A DNA stretch of 64,000 nt from Rhodocyclales bacterium (lineage in GTDB: Bacteria > Pseudomonadota > Gammaproteobacteria > Burkholderiales > Rhodocyclaceae), in NCBI GenBank assembly GCA_016235805.1, contig JACRIY010000004.1, forward strand, positions 1-64,000, given 5' to 3'. Position 1 is the stretch's first letter, and each line of letters opens with the position of its first letter. This document shows, piece by piece, positions 49,755-62,081 of this stretch. The notes beneath the pieces were generated by a model, which was given only the letters and a program-made list of their open reading frames with translations, was not told the origin of the DNA and did not search any database. The position numbers were made by a program, and so were the translations under genes.

Positions 49755-50097
49755 CGCCCTGGGTCAGCGAACGCGACTTCTCTTCCTTCATCATCGGGGA
49801 AGGAGTCACCACCGCCTTGCGCGTTTTCACCGTCAGGTGGCGCAGGACCGCGTCGTTGAACTTGAAGGCATGCTCCAGTTCGGCCAGGGTTTCGCCGTCG
49901 CACTCGATGTTCATAAGCACGTAATGGGCCTTGTGCACCTTCTGGATCGGGTAGGCCATCTGGCGGCGACCCCAGTCTTCGAGGCGATGAATGGTGCCGG
50001 AACGGCCGGTGACCAGCGTCTTGTAACGCTCAATCATCGCCGGAACCTGCTCCGACTGGTCCGGGTGGACAATAAATACGACTTCGTAATGGCGCAT
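49714..50097 (-). CDS. rpsF: 30S ribosomal protein S6
   Basis: 127 residues. S6 forms the S6-S18 pair on the 30S platform. [52 protein letters not shown] and [14 protein letters not shown] define it, followed by an Ala/Pro/Glu-rich tail (about 100-127). ATG 50097 matches the family. It is the first gene of rpsF-priB-rpsR-rplI, behind a clear promoter. Confidence 0.98.
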   Translation of the reverse strand: MRHYEVVFIVHPDQSEQVPAMIERYKTLVTGRSGTIHRLEDWGRRQMAYPIQKVHKAHYVLMNIECDGETLAELEHAFKFNDAVLRHLTVKTRKAVVTPSPMMKEEKSRSLTQGDAKVEAPAAAVAA

Positions 50098-50163
50098 GCA
50101 ATCTCCTTGTGGGTTGGTTACAGCCCCCCCGCATGCGTAACGGGTGGAGCAAGGGAACGCGAG

Positions 50164-50192
50164 ATTATACGAGGCCAGCCGTGCTTCGGCAA
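50164..50192 (-). promoter_or_regulatory. promoter of the rpsF-priB-rpsR-rplI operon
   Basis: Minus strand TTGCCG (50187-50192), 17-bp spacer, TATAAT (50164-50169), about 65 bases before the rpsF ATG. Confidence 0.75.
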
Positions 50193-50229
50193 GGCATTTC
50201 TCGACAATAATCAAGGCCGTAAGGCCCCG

Positions 50230-50406
50230 TCAGCCGCAGTAGCGCAGGTTGCTGATATTGAGCAGCAAGTCCGCCCCGCCATAGGCGGCGAAGGCTAGGC
50301 CGAGGGCGGCGACCATCACCACCAGGCCGGCAGCCCACAACCAGCGCCATGCCCGCGATGCGAGGGGCGACCGGCGTGCCTGCGGCAACTGGCTCGGAGT
50401 ATCCAT
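50230..50406 (-). CDS. 58-residue single-pass membrane protein, unknown function
   Basis: A basic Pro/Arg-rich N-terminus (1-20) leads to one strong membrane segment (about 23-43, LWAAGLVVMVAALGLAFAAYG), then a short LLLNISNLRYCG tail with a single Cys near the C-terminus. The frame lies 41 bases downstream of the RluF-like gene on the same strand and is probably in its transcript. I do not recognise the family, and there is no good ribosome site, so this is a modest call. Confidence 0.45.
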   Translation of the reverse strand: MDTPSQLPQARRSPLASRAWRWLWAAGLVVMVAALGLAFAAYGGADLLLNISNLRYCG

Positions 50407-50447
50407 GGCGACATCCTGCGCAGGCCGACGTCCCGAGTCAAGCACCG

Positions 50448-51182
50448 TCAAAAGACCTCGCCTTCGCGCAGGAAACGCCACTGGCCGAGCGGCAGGTCGC
50501 CCAGGCGCACGCGCCCGATGCGCACGCGCTTGAGCCCGGTGACGCGCAAGCCGACCAGTTCGCACATGCGGCGGATCTGGCGCTTGCGACCTTCGGTCAG
50601 CACGAAACTCAGCTGGTCGGGATTGGCCCAGGCCACCTTGGCCGGCCGCAACTTCTTGCCGTCGAGTTCGAGGCCGTGGTTGAGCAGCGCCAGGCCGCGC
50701 ACGTCGAGCGCGCCTTCGACCCGCACCAGGTACTCCTTCTCCACCTTCGAGTCGTCGCCGATCAATTGGCGCGCCACGCGACCGTCCTGGGTCAGGACCA
50801 GCAGTCCGGTGGAATCGATGTCCAGCCGTCCGGCCGGTGCCAGGCCCTTCAGGTGCGAAGGCTGGAAACGCTGCCGGTCGCCCGCGACCTGGGTTTTTGC
50901 GGAAACCAGGCTGGCCGCCGGCTGGTGGCCGTCCTCGGCCTGGCCGGAGACATAGCCCATCGGCTTGTGAATCAGGATCGTCGCCTGCCGCGCCTGCGTC
51001 GCGCGCGCTTCGGGAGCCAGCGTTATCACCGCATCGGGTGCCGCACGCGTGCCCAGTTGCGTCACGCGCTGGCCATCGACGAAAACCAGCCCGCGTTCGA
51101 TGTAGCCATCTGCCTCGCGACGCGAGCACAAGCCGCGCTCCGCCAGCAGTTTGGAAACCCGGGTACCCTGCGTATCATCCAT
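50448..51182 (-). CDS. rluF: RluF-like rRNA/tRNA pseudouridine synthase (RsuA family)
   Basis: 244 residues. An S4 RNA-binding domain (about 8-60, [25 protein letters not shown]) precedes a RsuA-type catalytic domain with the nucleophile in [17 protein letters not shown] (about 123-139) and the motif [23 protein letters not shown]. RluF acts on 23S U2604 (and tRNA-Tyr). The MCELVG wording is RluF-like, but assignment within the family is not certain. ATG 51182 lies 25 bases from the divergent rlmJ start. Confidence 0.85.
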   Translation of the reverse strand: MDDTQGTRVSKLLAERGLCSRREADGYIERGLVFVDGQRVTQLGTRAAPDAVITLAPEARATQARQATILIHKPMGYVSGQAEDGHQPAASLVSAKTQVAGDRQRFQPSHLKGLAPAGRLDIDSTGLLVLTQDGRVARQLIGDDSKVEKEYLVRVEGALDVRGLALLNHGLELDGKKLRPAKVAWANPDQLSFVLTEGRKRQIRRMCELVGLRVTGLKRVRIGRVRLGDLPLGQWRFLREGEVF

Positions 51183-51206
51183 AGACCCGAATTCTATCCC
51201 GCCCCC

Positions 51207-52064
51207 ATGCTCAGCTATCGCCACGCCTTCCATGCCGGCAACCATGCCGACATCCTCAAGCACCTGGTGCTGACGCTTTGCCTGCGGCACATGAACAGCA
51301 AGGACAAGCCCTGGTTGCTGCTCGACACCCACGCCGGGGCCGGCCTGTATGCGATCGACTCCGAAGAGGCGAAGAAGACCGGCGAATACATCGACGGCAT
51401 CGCCCGCCTGTGGAACCGCGTCGACCTGCCGGCACCGATCAAGCCCTACATGGATGCGCTGCAGGCCTGCAACGGCGGCCTGAAGCTGCGCCGCTATCCC
51501 GGTTCGCCCTGGCTCGCCGGCCATTTCGCGCGCGAAATCGACACGCTGCGCTTCTGCGAACTGCATTCCACGGACTTCGCCTTGCTGCGCCGACAGTTCA
51601 AGGATGCCGGGCGTCGCGTCAAGGTCGAACAGTGCGATGGTTTCGAAATCATGAAGGCCGCGCTGCCGCCGCCCTCGCGGCGCGGACTGGTGCTGATCGA
51701 TCCCTCCTACGAGATCAAGAGCGACTACCCGCGCGTGGTCGCCGCAGTCAAGGACGGCCTCAAGCGCTTCGCCACCGGCAGCTATCTCGTCTGGCTGCCC
51801 TTCCTGCCCAGCATCGAGGCCCGCGCCCTGCCCGACAAGCTTAAAAAGCTGCCGGCCGACTGGCTATGCGCCAGCCTCACGGTGCGCGGACCGGCCACCG
51901 AAGGCCGTGGCATGACCGGCAGCGCGATGTTCGTGGTCAACCCGCCCTGGACCCTGAAAGCGGACCTGGAGGCATCGTTGCCGTGGCTGACGAACGTGCT
52001 GGCGCTGGATGGAAAGGCGGGATGGGCTTTGGATCAATCCGCCTCGACAGCGAGCGCGCCCTGA
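51207..52064 (+). CDS. rlmJ: 23S rRNA (adenine(2030)-N6)-methyltransferase RlmJ
   Basis: 285 residues. RlmJ methylates A2030 of 23S rRNA. The opening [22 protein letters not shown] is diagnostic. [11 protein letters not shown] (about 47-57) is the SAM-binding motif, and the adenine-methyltransferase catalytic motif is DPSY ([14 protein letters not shown], about 167-180). A helical insertion (about 65-110) is typical of the family. Divergent from the RluF-like gene, so two rRNA modification enzymes share an intergenic region of 24 bases. Confidence 0.95.
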   Translation: MLSYRHAFHAGNHADILKHLVLTLCLRHMNSKDKPWLLLDTHAGAGLYAIDSEEAKKTGEYIDGIARLWNRVDLPAPIKPYMDALQACNGGLKLRRYPGSPWLAGHFAREIDTLRFCELHSTDFALLRRQFKDAGRRVKVEQCDGFEIMKAALPPPSRRGLVLIDPSYEIKSDYPRVVAAVKDGLKRFATGSYLVWLPFLPSIEARALPDKLKKLPADWLCASLTVRGPATEGRGMTGSAMFVVNPPWTLKADLEASLPWLTNVLALDGKAGWALDQSASTASAP

Positions 52065-52072
52065 CCGAAAAT

Positions 52073-52094
52073 CGCCGTAGCGCCAGCGCCGACT
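52073..52094 (-). repeat. dispersed motif copy 8, outside any gene
   Basis: Minus strand AGTCGGCGCTGG-CGCT-ACGGCG followed by A. It occupies almost all of the 31-base gap between the convergent rlmJ and acetoacetate-CoA ligase genes, so protein coding does not explain it. Confidence 0.85.
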
Positions 52095-52095
52095 C

Positions 52096-54081
<1,986 letters not shown>

Positions 54082-54254
54082 GGCGTCGGTTCCGGTAGGG
54101 TTAGCGTGAAACAAGTGGTTCGGAGCGGCGGGTGATAGTCGAGCAACGCGAGCTGACCAGAAGCCTCCCCGTGAGGGGAGGATGGGAGGGGCGGGCGTTC
54201 AATTCGCCTTTCGCGTGTTTCATCATCGGCGGGTGTCTCGCGCTGACATAAGGG

Positions 54255-54662
54255 TTACAGGCAACTTGCCCGCATGGCATCGGGCAACGGGATGGACTTG
54301 CCGGTGGAGGGATTGATCCACACCAGCTTGGCAGCCCCTTCGGCGTAGATCTTCTCCTCCCCGACCAGGCGCATTTCGTAATACGTGGGCACGCTGCTGC
54401 GACCGGGATGCCCGCAGGACATGCGGCATTCGATGATGCCGGGATAGGTGATCGGAATCAGGAAGGTGCAACTGGCATTGACGATGACCGGGCCTTCGGT
54501 CTGCATCCGCGACGTATCGAAACCGAAACTCTCCAGCCACTCGATGCGAGTCTGTTCCATGTAGCGGAAATAGACCGTGTTATTGACGTGTCCCATGGCG
54601 TCCTGGTCGCCCCAGCGAATCGGCATCCGGTTGCTGTAGACAAGCTTGCGGTGGTGTTCCAT
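54255..54662 (-). CDS. hotdog-fold acyl-CoA thioesterase (YbgC/4HBT type)
   Basis: 135 residues. Motif IRWGDQDAMGHVNNTVYFRYMEQTRIEWL (about 15-43) carries the catalytic Asp and HVNN of the 4-hydroxybenzoyl-CoA thioesterase/YbgC type. The family hydrolyses acyl-CoA thioesters; substrate unknown. ATG 54662 is preferred to a TTG three codons upstream. It is divergent from ETF-QO and shares a promoter region containing a 16-bp palindrome. Confidence 0.9.
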   Translation of the reverse strand: MEHHRKLVYSNRMPIRWGDQDAMGHVNNTVYFRYMEQTRIEWLESFGFDTSRMQTEGPVIVNASCTFLIPITYPGIIECRMSCGHPGRSSVPTYYEMRLVGEEKIYAEGAAKLVWINPSTGKSIPLPDAMRASCL

Positions 54663-54694
54663 GGACGGCAAGTCCTGAGTGTTATAGAAGACTT

Positions 54695-54710
54695 CGCGAT
54701 TATAATCGCG
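54695..54710. promoter_or_regulatory. 16-bp perfect palindrome with a two-way -10 box
   Basis: CGCGATTATAATCGCG is self-complementary. Its centre reads as TATAAT on both strands, between the divergent thioesterase and ETF-QO genes. It could be a shared -10 element and an operator. No clear -35 is seen on either side. Confidence 0.5.
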
Positions 54711-54737
54711 CGATCAAATCAGTCGATCGAGGTCAGC

Positions 54738-56369
54738 ATGCAGCGCGAATCCATGGAGTTCGATGTCGTCGTCGTCGGTGGTGGTCCAGCCGGACTTTCC
54801 GCCGCGATTCGCCTCAAGCAGCTCGATCCCGGAATCAACGTCTGCCTGATCGAAAAGGGTTCCGAAATCGGCGCCCACATCCTGTCGGGCGCGGTCATGG
54901 ATCCGCGCGCGATCACCGAACTGATTCCGGACTGGCAGGCGCAGGGTGCGCCGTTGGAAACGGCGGTGACCCGCGACCGTTTTGCCTTCCTCACCCGCTA
55001 CGGCTTCGTCGACCTGCCCGTAATGCTTTTGCCGGGCTGCTTCCAGAACCACGGCAACTACATCATCAGCCTGGGGCAAGTCTGCCGCTGGCTCGGCGCG
55101 CAGGCCGAGGCGCTCGGCGTCGAGATCTATCCCGGCTTCGCCGGCGCCGAGGTGCTCTACGACGACACGGGCGCGGTGCGCGGCGTCGCCACCGGCGACA
55201 TGGGCTTAACGAAGGACGGTCAGCCCGGTCCCAACCATCAGCCCGGCATGGAACTGCTGGCGAAATACACCTTGTTCGCCGAAGGCTGCCGCGGCCATTT
55301 GGGCAAGCAGATCGAGGCGAAGTTCGACCTGCGTGCCGCATCCGATCCGCAGACCTATGCGATCGGTATCAAGGAGCTGTGGGAGGTCGATCCCGAGCAT
55401 TTCGAGAAAGGCCTGGTGATGCACACCTTCGGCTGGCCGATGAAATCCGACACTTATGGCGGCGGCTTCATTTACCACTTCGGCGAAAACCTCGTCTCGA
55501 TCGGCCAGGTCGTCGGACTCGGTTACAGCAACCCACACCTTGCGCCCTTCGAGGAAATGCAGCGCCTGAAGACGCACCCGCAGATCGCCCCCCTGTTCAA
55601 GGGCGGCAAGCGCCTCGCCTACGGTGCGCGCGCCCTGGCGGCGGGCGGCCTGCAATCGCTGCCGAAACTGGACTTCCCCGGCGGCGCCCTGATCGGCGAC
55701 GATGCCGGCATGCTGGTCGCCTCGCGCATCAAGGGCAGCCACGCGGCGATCAAGAGCGGCATGCTGGCCGCCGAAGCGGCCGCTGCCGCGCTGGCCGCCG
55801 GCCGCGCCAATGACGCGCTGAGCGCCTATCCGGAAGCCTTCCGCGAATCCTGGCTGTACGAGGAACTGCACACGGCGCGCAACTTCAAGCCATGGATGGC
55901 GAAGGGACTGTGGACCGGCTCCATCGGTTTCGGCATCGACCAGGTACTGCTGCGCGGCAAGGCGCCATGGACCATGCACAACTCGGCTGACCACCTGAAG
56001 CTGAAGCCGGCCGCCGAATGCAAGCCCATCGAGTACGAGAAGCCCGACGGCGTGCTAACCTTCGACCGCCTGTCATCCGTCTTTCTCTCCAACACCAACC
56101 ACGAGGAAGATCAGCCCTGCCATTTGCGACTGAAGGACGCCGGCGTGCCGATCGCCACCAATCTCGCGCTCTACGACGCCCCGGAACAGCGTTATTGCCC
56201 GGCCGGCGTGTATGAGATCGTGCGCAACGACGATGGCAGCAATCCACGCCTGCAGATCAACGCCCAGAACTGCGTGCACTGCAAGACCTGCGATATCAAG
56301 GACCCGACCCAGAACATCACCTGGGTAGTGCCGCAGGGCGGCGAGGGGCCGATCTATACGCAGATGTAA
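54738..56369 (+). CDS. electron transfer flavoprotein-ubiquinone oxidoreductase
   Basis: 543 residues. Passes electrons from ETF to ubiquinone at the membrane. FAD motif [19 protein letters not shown] starts near residue 10, followed by [20 protein letters not shown]. The C-terminal ferredoxin-like region has the four [4Fe-4S] cysteines (RYCPAGVYE near 486, and [12 protein letters not shown] near 512-518), then [13 protein letters not shown]. It partners with etfBA at the right end of the window and the acyl-CoA dehydrogenases here. MEFDVVVV (54753) is an alternative start. Confidence 0.96.
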   Translation: MQRESMEFDVVVVGGGPAGLSAAIRLKQLDPGINVCLIEKGSEIGAHILSGAVMDPRAITELIPDWQAQGAPLETAVTRDRFAFLTRYGFVDLPVMLLPGCFQNHGNYIISLGQVCRWLGAQAEALGVEIYPGFAGAEVLYDDTGAVRGVATGDMGLTKDGQPGPNHQPGMELLAKYTLFAEGCRGHLGKQIEAKFDLRAASDPQTYAIGIKELWEVDPEHFEKGLVMHTFGWPMKSDTYGGGFIYHFGENLVSIGQVVGLGYSNPHLAPFEEMQRLKTHPQIAPLFKGGKRLAYGARALAAGGLQSLPKLDFPGGALIGDDAGMLVASRIKGSHAAIKSGMLAAEAAAAALAAGRANDALSAYPEAFRESWLYEELHTARNFKPWMAKGLWTGSIGFGIDQVLLRGKAPWTMHNSADHLKLKPAAECKPIEYEKPDGVLTFDRLSSVFLSNTNHEEDQPCHLRLKDAGVPIATNLALYDAPEQRYCPAGVYEIVRNDDGSNPRLQINAQNCVHCKTCDIKDPTQNITWVVPQGGEGPIYTQM

Positions 56370-56455
56370 AGCGTCCGCTCGCACGGTATGACCTTGCTAT
56401 AAAACTGGGTTATGCTCGGTTTTCTGCCAATCCAACGGATTGCGCGGAAACCGCA

Positions 56456-59400
56456 ATGACCGACGCAACCCGCATCCCGATGCCTCAGGATTCCGACACC
56501 GACCTTGTCAGCCGCAAGGTCAGGCGCGAGCGCGCCCGGGTATTCAACGAGCGCATGCAGGCGTCCGCGCTGACATCGCCGCTGGGCACCGTCCTGGTCG
56601 CCTGGATACTCTGGGAAGTCGCCGGCCTGGCCCGCGCCGCAATCTGGCTGGGGCTCATCAATCTGTTCGAACTGCTGATCATCGGCATCGCCTATCGATG
56701 CCGCCGTGCACTGGCGAGCGATGAGGACGAGCGACCCTGGACGCGACGGATGATGCTTGTGCTGGCCCTCGCCGGCCTGATCTGGGGAGCTTCAATCTGG
56801 AACTTTGCCGATGAAAGGAACTTCGTCCTTTACCTGTTCAACCTGACGATCCTGGCCTGCGTCGCGATCATTGGCATTGTCCTCATGTCGCCGTTCCGCA
56901 TCAATCTGGTACTTTTCTCCAGCGGCACCCTGCTGATGCCGATGCTGCACCTTGCTTTTGTTCCCAATCCCATGGCGACACCGATCGCGATCGGATTGTC
57001 GATCGTGCTGGTCCTTACGATCCAGTACGGCAGCGTAGCCGAGAAGCAACTCGTCGAAGGCATCCAAAGCGCAGTGCGCAACGAGCAACTGGTGGCGGAA
57101 CTGGCACGGCGTTCGGCCGAACTCGAAGCCAGCAGGATGGAACTGAACCGGGCGCAGTCGGTAGGCAAGGTAGGCAGCTGGATATACGACATTGCCGGGG
57201 ACAACCTGCGATTCTCCGCCGAAGCCTGCCGGACATACGGCGTGCCCGAGGGAACCCGTTGCGACCACGCGAACATGCTGTCGCGCGTGCTTGAAGACGA
57301 CAGAAGAGCAGTGGAAGCCGCTTGGCAACTCTCGCTCGGGACGGGTGAATTTGACCATGAACATCGCATCGTCTGCGGCGAGCAGGTTCGCTGGGTTCGC
57401 GAGAAGGCCGAATTCGAGTTCGGCCCCGACGGGGCCCCGCTCGTCGCGCTGGGCACCACCCAGGACGTCACGGAGCGCAAGCAGGTCGAAAACGAAGTCC
57501 TCGCCACCCGCAACCAGCTCCAGGCAACCCTGGATGCCATCCCCGACCTGATGTTCGAGGTCGACCTGGAAGGGCGCTACCACGATTTTCATTCGCGTCG
57601 AACCGACCTGCTTGCGGCGCCAGCCGAGCAACTGCTTGGACGAACCGTGAGCGACATGCTTCCGCGACAGGCGGCTGAGACCTGCCTGCAGGCATTGCAC
57701 GAGGCCAACGAAACCGGCCAGTCGCGCGGCCGCCAGTTCGAACTGCCCCTTCCGCAAGGCAAGCGCTGGTTCGAACTTTCCGTTGCGCGAAAGTCGATTG
57801 TCGCCGGCCAGGACGTGCACTTCGTCGTGCTATCGCGCGACATCACCGAACGCAAGCTGGCTGACCTGGCGCGCCTGGAAAGCGAATCGAGATTTCGCAC
57901 GATCATCGACGCAACTCCGGTACCGATCGCGCTCAACGATGTGCAGGGAAACATCACCTACCTCAACCAGGCCTTCCAGCGAACGCTCGGCTACGGCATG
58001 AGGGACATTCCGTCCCTTGCCGACTGGTGGCCGCGTGCCTATCCGGACAAGGATTACCGGGAGTCGGTCGTCGCGCTATGGACGCAGCATGCAGAGGCGG
58101 CAATTCGCGGCAATGCGGCCTTTGTTCCCATTGAAGCAAAGGTGTGCTGCAAGGACGGCGAATGGCGCAACTTCATGATCTCTTCGACCGACTTGCACGA
58201 TGGAACTCATCTCGTGGTGCTCTACGACATCACCGAGCGCAAGCAGGTCGAGCGACAACTCCAGGACCAGCAGGTGCATCTGGAAGAACAGGTTCGCCTG
58301 CGTACCCGTGAACTGGAAATTGCCAAGCAATCGGCGGATTCGGCGAACCAGGCGAAGTCGGCTTTCCTCGCCAACATGAGCCACGAAATCCGCACGCCGA
58401 TGAACGGCATCCTCGGCATGGCGAACATCCTGCGCCGCGAGGGCATCACCGCTAAACAGGCTGAGCGCCTCGACACCATCGACACGTCGGCTCACTACCT
58501 GCTGGGTGTCATCAACGACATCCTCGACATTTCCAAGATCGAAGCCGGAAAGTTCGAACTCGATGAAGCGCCTGTGGCGGTGGGTGCGTTGCTGGAGAAT
58601 GTCGCGTCGCTCCTTGCGGAACGGGCTCGCGCGAGGAACATTCACCTGCACATGGAATGCGAGGCCCTGCCGCCCGACCTGATCGGGGACGCGACTCGCT
58701 TGCAGCAAGCCATACTCAATTATGCAACCAATGCCGTCAAGTTCACCGAAAACGGCACGGTTACACTGCGCGCAAGAATGCTGGAGGAGACCCCCCTCTC
58801 GGTCACCTTGCACTTCGAGGTGGAAGACACCGGGATAGGCATTCCAGCCGAAACCCTGCCTCGTCTTTTTCGCGCCTTCGAACAGGCCGACAACTCGACC
58901 ACCCGCAAATACGGCGGCACCGGACTCGGCCTCGCCATTACGCGCCGCCTGGCGGAACTGATGGGTGGCGAGGCCGGTGTCTCCAGCCAACCGGGACTTG
59001 GCAGCCGGTTCTGGTTCACCGTGGTCCTGAGCAAGGCTCCAGCCACGTCGGCAATTCCTGCTGCCACGCCGGTAATCGATGCCGAAGCGGTAATTCGCCG
59101 GGATTTCGGCGGCTGCCGCATTCTTGTCGTCGATGACGAACCGATCAACCGCGAGGTTGCCGAGATGCTGCTCCAGGATGCAGGCCTGGTGACCGACACC
59201 GCCGACGACGGCACGCAGGCGGTTGCCATGGCGCGCGGCACCGATTATGCCGTTATCTTGATGGACATGCAGATGCCGCGATTGAACGGCCTCGATGCAA
59301 CCCGCCAGATACGCACCATTGCCGGACGCGGGAACACGCCGATCGTAGCCATGACGGCCAATGCATTTGCCGAGGACAAGACACGCTGCACCGAGGCCGG

Positions 59401-59536
59401 CATGAACGATTTCCTGATCAAGCCCTATGCGCCGGGTGTGCTGTTCGCCACCTTGCTGCGCGCGCTGAACCGGCCCCGCGAAAGCCAGGAATCCGCCGTG
59501 GCCGTAGCGCCCGGCGGTACGATGCATCCGGGCTGA
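56456..59536 (+). CDS. membrane-anchored PAS hybrid sensor histidine kinase
   Basis: 1026 residues. The N-terminal region (about 45-190) holds five or six membrane helices. Three PAS-like segments follow (about 220-340, 345-465 and 475-600), the first with [12 protein letters not shown] and the last with [12 protein letters not shown]. The kinase core has the phospho-His in [13 protein letters not shown] (about 642), an N-box ([13 protein letters not shown]), DTGIGIPAE and [11 protein letters not shown]-terminal receiver domain (about 885-1005) has DDEP and the phospho-Asp in LMDMQMP (about 935). No response regulator or output gene is adjacent, so the signal and target are unknown. It follows ETF-QO by about 90 bases. 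Confidence 0.93.
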   Translation: MTDATRIPMPQDSDTDLVSRKVRRERARVFNERMQASALTSPLGTVLVAWILWEVAGLARAAIWLGLINLFELLIIGIAYRCRRALASDEDERPWTRRMMLVLALAGLIWGASIWNFADERNFVLYLFNLTILACVAIIGIVLMSPFRINLVLFSSGTLLMPMLHLAFVPNPMATPIAIGLSIVLVLTIQYGSVAEKQLVEGIQSAVRNEQLVAELARRSAELEASRMELNRAQSVGKVGSWIYDIAGDNLRFSAEACRTYGVPEGTRCDHANMLSRVLEDDRRAVEAAWQLSLGTGEFDHEHRIVCGEQVRWVREKAEFEFGPDGAPLVALGTTQDVTERKQVENEVLATRNQLQATLDAIPDLMFEVDLEGRYHDFHSRRTDLLAAPAEQLLGRTVSDMLPRQAAETCLQALHEANETGQSRGRQFELPLPQGKRWFELSVARKSIVAGQDVHFVVLSRDITERKLADLARLESESRFRTIIDATPVPIALNDVQGNITYLNQAFQRTLGYGMRDIPSLADWWPRAYPDKDYRESVVALWTQHAEAAIRGNAAFVPIEAKVCCKDGEWRNFMISSTDLHDGTHLVVLYDITERKQVERQLQDQQVHLEEQVRLRTRELEIAKQSADSANQAKSAFLANMSHEIRTPMNGILGMANILRREGITAKQAERLDTIDTSAHYLLGVINDILDISKIEAGKFELDEAPVAVGALLENVASLLAERARARNIHLHMECEALPPDLIGDATRLQQAILNYATNAVKFTENGTVTLRARMLEETPLSVTLHFEVEDTGIGIPAETLPRLFRAFEQADNSTTRKYGGTGLGLAITRRLAELMGGEAGVSSQPGLGSRFWFTVVLSKAPATSAIPAATPVIDAEAVIRRDFGGCRILVVDDEPINREVAEMLLQDAGLVTDTADDGTQAVAMARGTDYAVILMDMQMPRLNGLDATRQIRTIAGRGNTPIVAMTANAFAEDKTRCTEAGMNDFLIKPYAPGVLFATLLRALNRPRESQESAVAVAPGGTMHPG

Positions 59537-59585
59537 TCGCCTTCCGGCAGGCGGCGGGGCTTCCCCCGCTCGCCGATCTATTTCC

Positions 59586-61376
59586 TCAGAACATCGCCTC
59601 GTCCAGCGCCAGCGCGCTGCTACCGCCCTGCACGACTTCGGCGGCGAGCCCGGACGCCGCTGCCATCACGTGGTCCGCGTAGAAATGGGCCGTGGCGATC
59701 TTCGCCGGAAAGAACGGATCGGCGTCGCCACCGGCGATCTTCGACTGCGCCACGAGCGCGGCGCGAGCCATCATCCAGCCACCGGAAACAACGCCCATCA
59801 GGCGCAGAAACGGCACCGCCCCGGCCGCCACGGCACGCACGTCCTTGCCGTAGTCGGCGACGATGTAGTCGGCCGCCTGCGAAAGCGCCGCGATGCCGCG
59901 TTCCAGCGCCGCGCCGATCGCTACGAATTGCGGACCCGGTTGCTGTGCCAACTGGCTGCGCGTCTGCTGCATCATGCCGATCACCGCCTTGACCGTGGCG
60001 CCGCCTTCGCGCGCGATCTTGCGTCCCATCAGGTCATTGGCCTGGATGCCGGTGGTGCCTTCGTAGATCGTGGTGATACGCGCGTCGCGCATGAATTGGG
60101 CGGCGCCGGTCTCCTCGACGAATCCCATGCCGCCGTGCACCTGTACGCCAAGGTAGGAAAGTTCGTTGCCGTTCTCGGTGCTCCAGCCCTTGACCACCGG
60201 AATCATCAGATCGACATAGGCCTGGTTGTGCGCGCGCTCCGCCGCATCGGGATGGCGCGCCGCGGCGTCGTGGGCGGCGGCGACCGTGTAGGCCAATGCG
60301 CGCATGGCTTCCACGTTCGAGCGCATCAGCATTAGCATGCGACGGATGTCCGGATGTTTGATGATGGCTACGCCGCTCGCCGACCCCTCGATGGCACGGC
60401 CCTGCACCCGATCGCGGGCATAAACCACCGCATGCTGGTAGGCGCGCTCGGTGATCGCGAGGCCTTCCAGGCCGACCGCGAAGCGGGCCGCGTTCATCAT
60501 GACGAACATGTACTTGAGGCCTTCGTTCTCCTTGCCGACCATCGTACCGATGGACCCGCCATTGTCGCCATGGGCCATGACGCAAGTCGGGCTGGCATGG
60601 ATGCCGAGCTTGTGTTCGATCGACACGCAATACACGTCGTTGCGCGGGCCGAGGGAACCGTCGGCATTCACCAGGAACTTGGGGACGACGAACAGCGAGA
60701 TCCCCTTGACACCCTCCGGCGCACCGGGAGTGCGGGCCAGCACCAGGTGGATGGTGTTCTCGGCCATGTCATGGTCGCCGTAGGTGATGAAGATCTTGTT
60801 GCCGAAGATGCGGTAGGTGCCGTCGCCCTGCGGCACCGCGCGCGAACGGATCGCGGCAAGGTCCGAACCGGCCTGCGGCTCGGTGATGTTCATGGTGCCG
60901 GTCCATTTGCCGGAGACCATGTTGGGCAGGTACATCTCTTTCTGGGCGTCGGTGCCGGCCAGTTCCAGCGCCTCGATGGCACCCAGCGTCAGCAGCGGGC
61001 AGAGCGAGAAGGACATGTTGGCTGACTTCCACATCTCCTGAACGGCCGCCGAAACCACCTTGGGCAGCCCCTGCCCGCCATGTTCGGGATTGCCCGAGAG
61101 CGCGTTCCAGCCGTTGTCCACGAACTGCGCGTAGGCCTCCTTGAAACCTGCAGGCATGGTCACCGACTTGTCGGCCCATTTCGCGCCTTCCTGGTCGCCG
61201 CTCCAGTTCAGCGGTGCCAGCACGCCGCCGGTGAACTTGGCCGATTCGTCGAGGATGGCCTCGACCACGTCGGTAGTGGCTTCCTCATAACCGGGCAAGG
61301 CGGCGACCTTGTCCAGGCCGGCCAGTTCGGTCAGCACGAACATCATGTCCTTCAGCGGGGCGACGTAGGAACTCAT
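59586..61376 (-). CDS. large acyl-CoA dehydrogenase (about 600 residues, DmdC-like class)
   Basis: 596 residues, the long ACAD class with an extra C-terminal domain. It opens SSYVAPLKDMMFVLTEL, has MNITEPQAGSDLAAIRSRAV (about 163-182), FGNKIFITYGDHDMAENTIHLVLART, and TTIYEGTTGIQANDLMGRK with the catalytic Glu (about 440). Members include 3-methylmercaptopropionyl-CoA dehydrogenase and long-chain enzymes, so the substrate is undetermined. It is downstream of etfBA and a CbiM-like gene on the same strand. Confidence 0.93.
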   Translation of the reverse strand: MSSYVAPLKDMMFVLTELAGLDKVAALPGYEEATTDVVEAILDESAKFTGGVLAPLNWSGDQEGAKWADKSVTMPAGFKEAYAQFVDNGWNALSGNPEHGGQGLPKVVSAAVQEMWKSANMSFSLCPLLTLGAIEALELAGTDAQKEMYLPNMVSGKWTGTMNITEPQAGSDLAAIRSRAVPQGDGTYRIFGNKIFITYGDHDMAENTIHLVLARTPGAPEGVKGISLFVVPKFLVNADGSLGPRNDVYCVSIEHKLGIHASPTCVMAHGDNGGSIGTMVGKENEGLKYMFVMMNAARFAVGLEGLAITERAYQHAVVYARDRVQGRAIEGSASGVAIIKHPDIRRMLMLMRSNVEAMRALAYTVAAAHDAAARHPDAAERAHNQAYVDLMIPVVKGWSTENGNELSYLGVQVHGGMGFVEETGAAQFMRDARITTIYEGTTGIQANDLMGRKIAREGGATVKAVIGMMQQTRSQLAQQPGPQFVAIGAALERGIAALSQAADYIVADYGKDVRAVAAGAVPFLRLMGVVSGGWMMARAALVAQSKIAGGDADPFFPAKIATAHFYADHVMAAASGLAAEVVQGGSSALALDEAMF

Positions 61377-61391
61377 TGGCTTACTCCGTGA

Positions 61392-62069
61392 TCATTTGTG
61401 CAAGAGGTAATGACGGTCGTCGAAGCTGCCGACCCAGTGCGGGGCATAGACCACCATCAGGGTGATCAGTGCGCCGTTGAGCCAGGCCTCGGCGAAACCG
61501 AGCAGTAGATAATAAGGCAGGTAGTCGTCGAGCAAAGTCGGCGCTGGATACACGGCGGCGAGCCACAGCAGCGCGCTGGCGAGCAATCCCGTGGCGATCA
61601 CCGCCGCCGCCGCGCCGAAAAAGGCCGTGACGAAGACATAGACGAAAAAATTGCCGGGCAGCCAGCGCATGACGCCGCGCCGGATCGCCTCGGCGAGCAG
61701 TACCGGAAACACGGCCAGCACCAGTGCATTGAGACCGTAGGCCAGCCAGCCTTCGCGACCGAGCAGTTCGCCGTTCAGCGTGACGCCGGCCAGCACCAGC
61801 GAGAGGCCGATGATGGCCAACTGGCGACCGAACATCAGCGTGAACATCGTCGCGCCCAACAGATGCAGGTTCAGGCCCGGCTTGACGCCGGCCTTCATGC
61901 TCCATGCCAGCACGAGCAGCACAATGGTGCCGAGCCAGACATTGAGCTGTCCGGAATCGGCCAAGCGCCGCCAAGGCGCAGTTCGCAGGCACCAGAGCCA
62001 CGAGATGACCAGCGGAAACCAGGCCCCGAGCGCCCAGGCTTGCGGAAACAGGGCGTCGGGGAAGTTCAT
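61392..62069 (-). CDS. CbiM-like multi-pass membrane protein (energy-coupling factor permease family)
   Basis: 225 residues, six or seven membrane helices. GLNLHLLGATMFTLMFGRQLAI (about 65-86) and LLGFAEAWLNGALITLMVVYAPHWV are typical of the CbiM/CbiL-type S-component family for cobalt or nickel uptake. No ATPase or other ECF subunit is nearby, so a transporter role is uncertain. Dispersed-motif copy 10 encodes AVYPAPT in a loop near residue 175. It lies between etfA and the large acyl-CoA dehydrogenase. Confidence 0.8.
   Translation of the reverse strand: MNFPDALFPQAWALGAWFPLVISWLWCLRTAPWRRLADSGQLNVWLGTIVLLVLAWSMKAGVKPGLNLHLLGATMFTLMFGRQLAIIGLSLVLAGVTLNGELLGREGWLAYGLNALVLAVFPVLLAEAIRRGVMRWLPGNFFVYVFVTAFFGAAAAVIATGLLASALLWLAAVYPAPTLLDDYLPYYLLLGFAEAWLNGALITLMVVYAPHWVGSFDDRHYLLHK
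61536..61557 (+). repeat. dispersed motif copy 10
   Basis: AGTCGGCGCTGG-ATAC-ACGGCG, antisense in the CbiM-like gene, read as AVYPAPT. Confidence 0.85.
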
Positions 62070-62081
62070 CCGGCTATCGCC

